From Methanobacteriaceae archaeon (GTDB lineage Archaea > Methanobacteriota > Methanobacteria > Methanobacteriales > Methanobacteriaceae): a stretch of DNA of 10,851 bases. Every line of letters begins with the position of its first letter. Position 1 is the first letter of the stretch. The stretch is from assembly GCA_900766745.1 (NCBI GenBank), contig CAAFWR010000020.1:1-10851 (forward strand). Direction: 5' to 3'. The notes under the pieces are model-generated. The model worked only from the letters and a program-made list of their open reading frames with translations. It was not told the DNA's origin and searched no databases. Positions 6,347-10,851 of this stretch are shown here, one piece after another. The position numbers and the translations under genes are program-made.

Positions 6347-6850
6347 ATGTGGGAAAAATTAGGAGAAAAATTTGAAAAATACCCGGCAAGAATGAAAGTA
6401 GCTAAAAAGATGATTGAACTTGGTTTAAGTTTAAATGAAGATGGAAAAATTTATTGTGGAAACTTAAAAATAAATGACAAGTCATTAGCTGCCGCTGCTG
6501 ATGTTGATAGACGAGCTATTAAATCAACAATAGAAGTCATTCAAAATGATTTAGAACTATTTAATATTTTCAATAACATAATTCCTGCAGGAACACTTTT
6601 AAAAAATATAGCTAAAAGCTTAAATCTAGGGGTTATTGAAATTGAGGTAACCTCTGAAAATGAAAATATTTTATCAGCAGTTACAAGAATAATATCTGAA
6701 AAAAAAGTAAATATCCGTCAAGCTTATGCTGAAGATATAGAAATGGAAGAATATCCGCTTTTAACAATAATTACAAATGATATTGTTCCAGCAGATACAA
6801 TAAACGAATTTTTAAAAATAAAAGGAGTAAATAAAGTTTCTATTTACTAA
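6347..6850 (+). CDS. Amino-acid-metabolism regulator with HTH and ACT domains (COG2150-type)
   Basis: 167 residues. The N-terminal half contains a helix-turn-helix-like segment ([25 protein letters not shown], about residues 44-68). The C-terminal half from about residue 95 ([36 protein letters not shown]...) is an ACT domain with the usual beta-alpha-beta-beta-alpha-beta pattern, which binds amino acids. This architecture matches the predicted archaeal regulators of amino acid metabolism; the ligand and target genes are not known from the sequence. A modest ribosome binding site (AAAGGT, ending at 6340) precedes the ATG. Its stop codon overlaps that of the converging hypC by 4 bp (6847-6850). 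Family assignment is good; regulatory role is inferred. Confidence 0.82.
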   Translation: MWEKLGEKFEKYPARMKVAKKMIELGLSLNEDGKIYCGNLKINDKSLAAAADVDRRAIKSTIEVIQNDLELFNIFNNIIPAGTLLKNIAKSLNLGVIEIEVTSENENILSAVTRIISEKKVNIRQAYAEDIEMEEYPLLTIITNDIVPADTINEFLKIKGVNKVSIY

Positions 6851-7125
6851 TCAAGCATACCTGCTTCTTGTCTGAGCTGTTCCATCTCTTTATCTTCTTC
6901 TTCAAGAACATTCATAAGCTCTTCCCAAGCTTCAAGAGATTCTTTTGCAGCTTCTTCTGATAATTTTTCAATAGCATAACCTGCATGTATTAGAACATAA
7001 TCTCCAACTTCCACATCAGGTAATAGACTTATCTTAGCTTCTTGTCTTACTCCACCAAAATCAGCAAATAAATTTCCTTCTTCTTTATTAATTTCTACAA
7101 CTTGTGCTGGTGCTGCTATACACAT
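6847..7125 (-). CDS. hypC: Hydrogenase maturation chaperone HypC
   Basis: 92 residues starting with MCIAAPAQV. Cys2, exposed after removal of Met1, is the conserved residue that HypC uses with HypD to carry the Fe(CN)2CO unit and to hold the large-subunit precursor of [NiFe] hydrogenases. The OB-fold core follows: [34 protein letters not shown], with the family's H47-A-G-Y-A-I. Residues 55-92 form a long, acidic, helical tail ([22 protein letters not shown]...), somewhat longer than in many homologues. In hydrogenotrophic methanogens the clients would be F420-reducing and MV-linked [NiFe] hydrogenases. AGGAGG at 7135-7140, nine bases upstream of the ATG, fixes the start. It stands alone here, without other hyp genes. 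Assignment is confident. Confidence 0.95.
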   Translation of the reverse strand: MCIAAPAQVVEINKEEGNLFADFGGVRQEAKISLLPDVEVGDYVLIHAGYAIEKLSEEAAKESLEAWEELMNVLEEEDKEMEQLRQEAGMLD

Positions 7126-7220
7126 ATTTATAAGCCTCCTAAAAAATTTATTAAAAAAAATATATTATTATAGTAATATAATATAAAGATAATATATAAA
7201 ACTATCTAAAGGTGTAGTAT
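7126..7220. promoter_or_regulatory. Divergent promoter region of hypC and the flavoprotein gene
   Basis: A 95-base, almost pure A/T gap. On the minus strand, TATA-like sequences around 7158-7168 and 7175-7185 could drive hypC. On the plus strand, boxes around 7174-7186 and 7191-7199 could drive the flavoprotein gene. AAAGGTG (7208-7214) is its ribosome binding site. The exact boxes cannot be chosen by eye because the region is so A/T-rich. Confidence 0.4.
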
Positions 7221-8522
7221 ATGAAAAATATTGTAATAGGATCAGGCCCTGCAGGAAGACTCGGATCTTTGGAACTTGGAAAATTAGGGGAAGAAGTTTT
7301 ACTAATTGAGAAAAACCATATTGCCGGAACTTGTTTAAATGAAGGATGTATGGTTATCTGTGCATTGACTGATATTACAAAACATATTGAGCAGAATAAT
7401 ATATTTAATGCCCACGGTTTTCTCAAAAGCCAGATAGAAATATCCTACGATAAAATCGTGGAAAAAATAATAGAAACACAAGAAAAGCTTAGAAAAATCA
7501 ACGAACTTGAAAATAAAAATGCTGGAAATACTATTATTTATGGGGAAGCAAGTGTAGATGATGGTTCTGTTCATGTAAATGGAGAAACATATGACTATGA
7601 AAATCTTTTAATAGCTACAGGAGCCAGACCATATATTCCAGACATTCCAGGATCAGAATATGGCCTTACCAACAGGGATGTCCTGAAAATTGACGATATT
7701 CCAAAAAATTTAGTAGTAATTGGTGGAGGAATAATAGCTTGTGAAATAGCTAATATATATGGGAAACTTGGAAGTGAGGTAACTGTTCTTGCAAGAAGCA
7801 GCTTTTTAAAAGATATTGATGATGGAAAGATTAATGAATATATTTTAAAACATCTCATTCCTGAAGTTAAAGTCTATGAAAATGTAGAGATAGATAAAAT
7901 AACTAAAAATAGTGTTATCACATCTACAGGCAAAGTATTTAAAGGGACACCATTTTTTGCAACTGGAAGAGTAGCTAATTCCGAAATTGTAAAAGGAATT
8001 GTTGATTTAAATCTTAACGGGACAATAAAAGTTAATGAATTTATGGAAACAAGTAAAGAGCATATATATGCAGCAGGTGATGTTACCGGAGGATATCAAC
8101 TAACACCTATTGCCAGAAAAGAAGGCATATGTGCTTCAAGGAATATGGCAGGATATTTAAATAGAATTAGATATGATGATATTCCTCAAACATTAAGTCT
8201 TAATCAGGAAGTCAGTTTTGTTCGTGATGAGAAAATAGCTGAAAATGCAGAAATTATAGATATTGAAATGCCTGGAATAGCAGGACCTGGAATATTTTGG
8301 AATATTTTAAGAGGAGATACTGGAATGGCAAAAATATCATTTGATGGAAATGAAAATAAGATCAAAAAAGCAGTAACAATATCACCATCATCTGGTGATG
8401 ACATAGCCTATTTATCATATCTAATGAGAGAGAACTATGATTTAAATGATTATGAAGATTTCATAGAAGTCCATCCATCAACTGACACTAACTATAAAAT
8501 AATAAAAAACATATGGTTATAA
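7221..8522 (+). CDS. Dihydrolipoamide-dehydrogenase-like FAD/NAD(P) disulfide oxidoreductase
   Basis: 433 residues, slightly shorter than typical lipoamide dehydrogenases (about 460-475). Order of motifs: FAD-binding GSGPAG (7-12); redox-active disulfide GTC38LNEGC43; ATGARP (132-137); NAD(P)-binding GGG (168-170) with IIACEIANIYGKLGSEV; FFATGRVAN (245-253); FAD-binding AAGDVTG (284-290). A C-terminal interface domain follows, with VHPSTDT near residues 417-423. That corresponds to the family's HPTxxE: the His (H418) is kept, but the partner Glu appears to be Thr423 or Asp422. The chemistry would be transfer of electrons between NAD(P)H and a disulfide through FAD. Methanogens of this group lack lipoate-dependent 2-oxoacid dehydrogenases, so the partner is unknown. 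AAAGGTG fixes the start. The gene ends one base before the converging MurG-like gene. Confidence 0.88.
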   Translation: MKNIVIGSGPAGRLGSLELGKLGEEVLLIEKNHIAGTCLNEGCMVICALTDITKHIEQNNIFNAHGFLKSQIEISYDKIVEKIIETQEKLRKINELENKNAGNTIIYGEASVDDGSVHVNGETYDYENLLIATGARPYIPDIPGSEYGLTNRDVLKIDDIPKNLVVIGGGIIACEIANIYGKLGSEVTVLARSSFLKDIDDGKINEYILKHLIPEVKVYENVEIDKITKNSVITSTGKVFKGTPFFATGRVANSEIVKGIVDLNLNGTIKVNEFMETSKEHIYAAGDVTGGYQLTPIARKEGICASRNMAGYLNRIRYDDIPQTLSLNQEVSFVRDEKIAENAEIIDIEMPGIAGPGIFWNILRGDTGMAKISFDGNENKIKKAVTISPSSGDDIAYLSYLMRENYDLNDYEDFIEVHPSTDTNYKIIKNIWL

Positions 8523-8523
8523 A

Positions 8524-9579
8524 CTATTTATCTTTCAATTCATTAACAATTTTTTTGGCAATATTTTCTTTAGAAGTATTTATGTCGTGAGAATATTTTT
8601 TACAAGCTTCTTTAAGACTATCACGATTAGCTAATGCTTCTAAAATTTTATCATTAAGATTGTCTAGCTGAGCTTCTAATGCAGCACCTTTAAAAACAGA
8701 TTCCATATTATGGTATCTTCCCCATTTGATTTTTGTAAGGCAGACACATGGAACTTCACAAAATATAGCCTCCTGAACTGACAGGCCGTCATCAGATACA
8801 ACAGCTAAATCAACAAATTTGAATAAATCATTTAACCAATTGATATAACCTAAATAAATAATGTCTTCAGAAAGATCATCTAAATATTCGTCATGTAAAG
8901 GCAAACCTATTAAAATCAGGTTATAATCATTAGTTAGCCTAGCAAAATTATTGGCTCCTTCAATCATGCCTTTAAAAATAGATGATCCTGATGAGAATAG
9001 TATGGTTTTTTTATTCTCATCAAATTTATCTTCAAGCCGTAATTTTTCTAAAGCATTATTTCTGTCTCCAATTGATACTTTATCGTTAATAGGATAATAG
9101 GCTTTTTCAACATTAGTTGGGAGATTATCCATATCTTGATAATAATAGACTTCAGGTAGTAAAAAGCAATGATTAAGTTTCATACAGACTTTAGTATCAA
9201 GAGGAGTACAAATTAGAGAAAAAGCAGGTTTTCTAGCTAATTTAGCACCTACAGATCCCACAATAGCTCCTCCACCAATAACACCTAAAACAAAATCAAC
9301 ATCTAAATTTTTAATTAATTTTCTGATTTTAAAGGTTGCAGCAATCATTTTAAAAGCTGCTTTTACAGATGAAAATTTAGTTGCAGCAAAACCTCCTGCT
9401 GCAGGAATAGAAACTTTATGCCATGTATATCCTTTTTTCTTAAATAAGATACCTGGTGCAGATTCATCAAGAGCTATTTCACAATCAACACCATATTTTT
9501 CAAGTGTTTTAATTACATTTATTGCAATAGAAGCATCTCCACCAAGACCTCTCCCCGTAACAACAACTAATGCTTTCAT
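8524..9579 (-). CDS. MurG-like GT28-type glycosyltransferase, probably pseudomurein synthesis
   Basis: 351 residues, about the size of MurG. The N-terminal TGRGLGGDA (8-16) stands where MurG has its glycine-rich GGTGGH loop. The IGGGA segment (101-105), FSSGSSIFKG (195-204) and VVSDDGLSVQEAIFCEVPCVCL (260-281) correspond to the second glycine-rich loop, the domain-linker loop and the donor-binding S-x-G-x(4)-E-x-x-x-x-x-P-x motif of this fold. MurG adds a sugar to a lipid-linked sugar-peptide. In methanogens with pseudomurein an analogous step on an undecaprenyl-linked intermediate is expected at the inner membrane face. AGGTGA (9586-9591, minus strand) is its ribosome binding site and overlaps the stop codon of the upstream MraY-like gene, so translation is probably coupled. 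The precise sugar and acceptor are not visible from sequence. Confidence 0.82.
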   Translation of the reverse strand: MKALVVVTGRGLGGDASIAINVIKTLEKYGVDCEIALDESAPGILFKKKGYTWHKVSIPAAGGFAATKFSSVKAAFKMIAATFKIRKLIKNLDVDFVLGVIGGGAIVGSVGAKLARKPAFSLICTPLDTKVCMKLNHCFLLPEVYYYQDMDNLPTNVEKAYYPINDKVSIGDRNNALEKLRLEDKFDENKKTILFSSGSSIFKGMIEGANNFARLTNDYNLILIGLPLHDEYLDDLSEDIIYLGYINWLNDLFKFVDLAVVSDDGLSVQEAIFCEVPCVCLTKIKWGRYHNMESVFKGAALEAQLDNLNDKILEALANRDSLKEACKKYSHDINTSKENIAKKIVNELKDK

Positions 9580-9589
9580 AGAAAATCAC

Positions 9590-10555
9590 CTATAATTTTC
9601 CTAATCTTGGTTTTTTAGGTTGTTTAAATGAATTAAAACGTGCATTTTTAGAAGCATATGGATTAAATAACAACCTTCTAAATCCTAATAGTATTAAAGT
9701 AGGATCTGTTATTACATATTGTTTATCTTTAAGAATTAATCTTCTAAACAAGTCTCCAAGGCCACCACCAGTTAAAACATCCATAAAAAAGTCTCCAAAT
9801 GTTGGATTCCTAATTCCAAGAACAGATGAAAGGAACATTCTTAAGGTATTTCTTCTGAAAAATGCAATAAGACAGACGGTTACAAATCCTAATGCAATTA
9901 CTCCAAGCAATCCTCCAGCTATATAAAAACTGATTCCGAGAGCTATTGCAAAAGAATGATTTCCTACTTCGCCGAGCATTATTTTTCCTGAGAAATCTAA
10001 TGGGCAATAACCTAAACAGACTATGAGTAATACTAATGGACTGTATATAGCTGGAAGTTCCTCAACAGGTCCAACTCCAAATGCTAACATCAATATAATG
10101 CTGATAATACTCATAATAATAGTGACCATACATGTTGTTCCAGGTTGCATATCTGAAATATTGACTGGTTGAATTAAAAGTGCAATAAGAATTGCAGATA
10201 TTCCAAGACCTAAGTATAAACCTGCAACTATAACAAGAATCATACTAATTCCTCTTGCAAGTTGTCCCCACTCAATAGAAAGAGATTTAATCATTTGACG
10301 ACCTAAAACATCATCAAAAAGGGCAAAAATACCTACAATCAAAATTAGGCTGTTGTATCCTGGTAAAAAATAAAAACATAAAAGAATAAATGGAATAATT
10401 CCAATTGCCCGTGGAATACCTCCCCTTACGTTAGGAAATAAGTTTCCTAAGTATCCGTTTTTACCTAAGAATCTAAATATGATGTTTAAAATAGCAGTAC
10501 CTACTAATGATAAAACAAATAGATAGATAAATACAACAAACATTGACTCATACAT
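9590..10555 (-). CDS. MraY-like GT4 phospho-sugar transferase, integral membrane
   Basis: 321 residues with about nine or ten hydrophobic segments (for example 5-27, 52-80, 103-130, 141-160, 170-184, 203-232). Motifs of the MraY/WecA/AglH family are in order: NVRGGIPRAIG (42-52, like the TPTMGG loop), FALFDDVLG (78-86, the D81-D82 pair that takes part in catalysis), PVNISDMQPG (130-139, the NxxD motif) and MLGEVGNHSFAIALG (193-207, like GDxGS with D changed to E). The family transfers a phospho-sugar from a UDP-sugar to undecaprenyl or dolichyl phosphate. Next to a MurG-like gene, a role in the first lipid-linked step of pseudomurein is likely. An N-glycosylation GPT role is the alternative. 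The C-terminus is basic and cytoplasmic (KKPRLGKL). The ribosome binding site is weak (GTGAT), and ATG at residue 5 is an alternative start. Confidence 0.85.
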   Translation of the reverse strand: MYESMFVVFIYLFVLSLVGTAILNIIFRFLGKNGYLGNLFPNVRGGIPRAIGIIPFILLCFYFLPGYNSLILIVGIFALFDDVLGRQMIKSLSIEWGQLARGISMILVIVAGLYLGLGISAILIALLIQPVNISDMQPGTTCMVTIIMSIISIILMLAFGVGPVEELPAIYSPLVLLIVCLGYCPLDFSGKIMLGEVGNHSFAIALGISFYIAGGLLGVIALGFVTVCLIAFFRRNTLRMFLSSVLGIRNPTFGDFFMDVLTGGGLGDLFRRLILKDKQYVITDPTLILLGFRRLLFNPYASKNARFNSFKQPKKPRLGKL

Positions 10556-10788
10556 AATATCACGATTTTTTTAAAAAAATAAAATTCACTTTAAATAAAT
10601 ATTAAATATTATAGTATATATTATTTTTTAAATTTAAGAAAGGTGAATCGCTTATTTATTTTTGATTGTTTTTTTCTTGAAACATTTTAATTTTTCATTT
10701 CTAATAACTATTCTACTCAATGTAATTCTTTGATTTGCACGATAAAATAATCATTCAGACGATTGGAATTGATGTTTTAAATTGAATT
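10556..10788 (-). promoter_or_regulatory. Intergenic region with the MraY-like promoter
   Basis: This region lies between the MraY-like gene and the second adhesin fragment. On the minus strand, TAATATATAC at about 10614-10624 is a good TATA box for the MraY-like gene. A perfect 16-base A/T palindrome (T7A7 flanked by A and T) lies at 10565-10580 in the leader. From about 10650 to 10788 the sequence is AT-rich with no open frame. Its last part (GATGTTTTAAAT at 10771-10782) resembles degenerated adhesin-module coding sequence (NVLI codons). Confidence 0.45.
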
Positions 10789-10849
10789 TTTTTTCTTTTT
10801 GAAACTTCAGTTTCCAAAATGGGGATGGAGGAGCTGTTTTATGGAATGG
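10789..10849 (+). repeat. Inverted repeat, right copy (adhesin 5' edge)
   Basis: Plus-strand copy of the repeat at 3401-3461 (minus). It is identical except for T at 10835. It includes the tail of a T8-C-T5 tract (the left copy has T6-C-T5), the in-frame TGA at 10800-10802, and the codons for NFSFQNGDGGAVLWNG. After 10849 the copies differ at 10850 and agree at 10851, where the window ends, so the true extent on this side cannot be seen. Confidence 0.9.
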
Positions 10850-10851
10850 TG
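10803..10851 (+). pseudogene. Start of a second adhesin-like fragment (runs off the window)
   Basis: Sixteen codons after an in-frame TGA (10800-10802) read NFSFQNGDGGAVLWNG, identical in protein sequence to the first 16 codons of the fragment at 1678-3447. There is no start codon between the TGA and the window edge, so this copy also lacks its 5' end. The rest lies outside the window and may or may not be intact. Confidence 0.6.

Noticed and set aside
7202..8404. Minus-strand open frames inside the flavoprotein gene
   Set aside because: They are shadow frames; the plus-strand gene covers all of them with clear FAD, NAD and disulfide motifs.
10565..10580. T7A7 palindrome as a terminator or operator
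   Set aside because: It lies in the leader of the MraY-like gene in extremely A/T-rich DNA, where such palindromes arise easily, and it has no GC-containing stem.
3401..10849. Insertion sequence or transposon bounded by the inverted repeats
   Set aside because: No transposase or integrase gene lies between them, the repeats are adhesin coding sequence rather than IS ends, and the interval holds ordinary housekeeping genes.

Overview
The window looks like chromosomal DNA of an AT-rich (roughly 30% G+C by eye) methanogenic archaeon of the Methanobacteriales, most likely Methanobrevibacter or a close relative. Three things point there: archaeal information-processing genes (transcription factor E alpha, an archaeosine-synthase-type protein); a MurG-like/MraY-like gene pair of the kind used for pseudomurein; and a beta-helix adhesin-like protein of the type that is abundant in Methanobrevibacter. 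The species is not identified.

Layout. Positions 46-1535 hold a divergent pair: a pyruvate-kinase-alpha/beta-domain protein (minus) and a CofE-like F420 glutamyl-ligase-family protein (plus), sharing a short TATA-rich promoter region. Positions 1678-3447 (minus) hold a long open adhesin-like reading frame with about 17 beta-helix repeats. It has no start, no signal peptide and no anchor, and is interrupted by a TGA at its 5' edge. Positions 3728-5650 (plus) hold a compact cluster of tfe, an HD-domain gene and an ArcS-like DUF5591/PUA gene. Next come a MIP18-type Fe-S protein gene (5814-6095), tRNA-Ile(GAT) (6209-6283) and an HTH/ACT-domain regulator (6347-6850). This last gene converges on hypC (minus), overlapping by 4 bp. 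A dihydrolipoamide-dehydrogenase-like flavoprotein (7221-8522) is divergent from hypC and converges on a MurG-like glycosyltransferase (8524-9579, minus), which lies directly downstream of an MraY-like integral membrane enzyme (9590-10555, minus). The window ends in the 5' edge of a second adhesin-like fragment on the plus strand.

How the genes relate. The housekeeping block from tfe to mraY-like covers transcription, tRNA modification, tRNA, Fe-S and hydrogenase maturation, and cell-wall precursor lipid steps. It is flanked by two outward-facing headless adhesin fragments whose 5' edges form an inverted repeat of about 61 bp with one mismatch (3401-3461 versus 10789-10849). Both copies carry the same in-frame TGA just before the first conserved repeat. 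This is the most interesting feature of the window. It suggests related silent adhesin cassettes or decayed copies that share, or exchange, sequence and could support inversion of, or gene conversion across, the intervening 7.3 kb.

Other points worth checking are an orphan lipoamide-dehydrogenase-like enzyme with an altered His-Glu dyad, an ArcS-like protein without the usual N-terminal half, a TFE zinc ribbon with a His in place of a Cys, and a CofE-like paralogue with an inserted aromatic segment.
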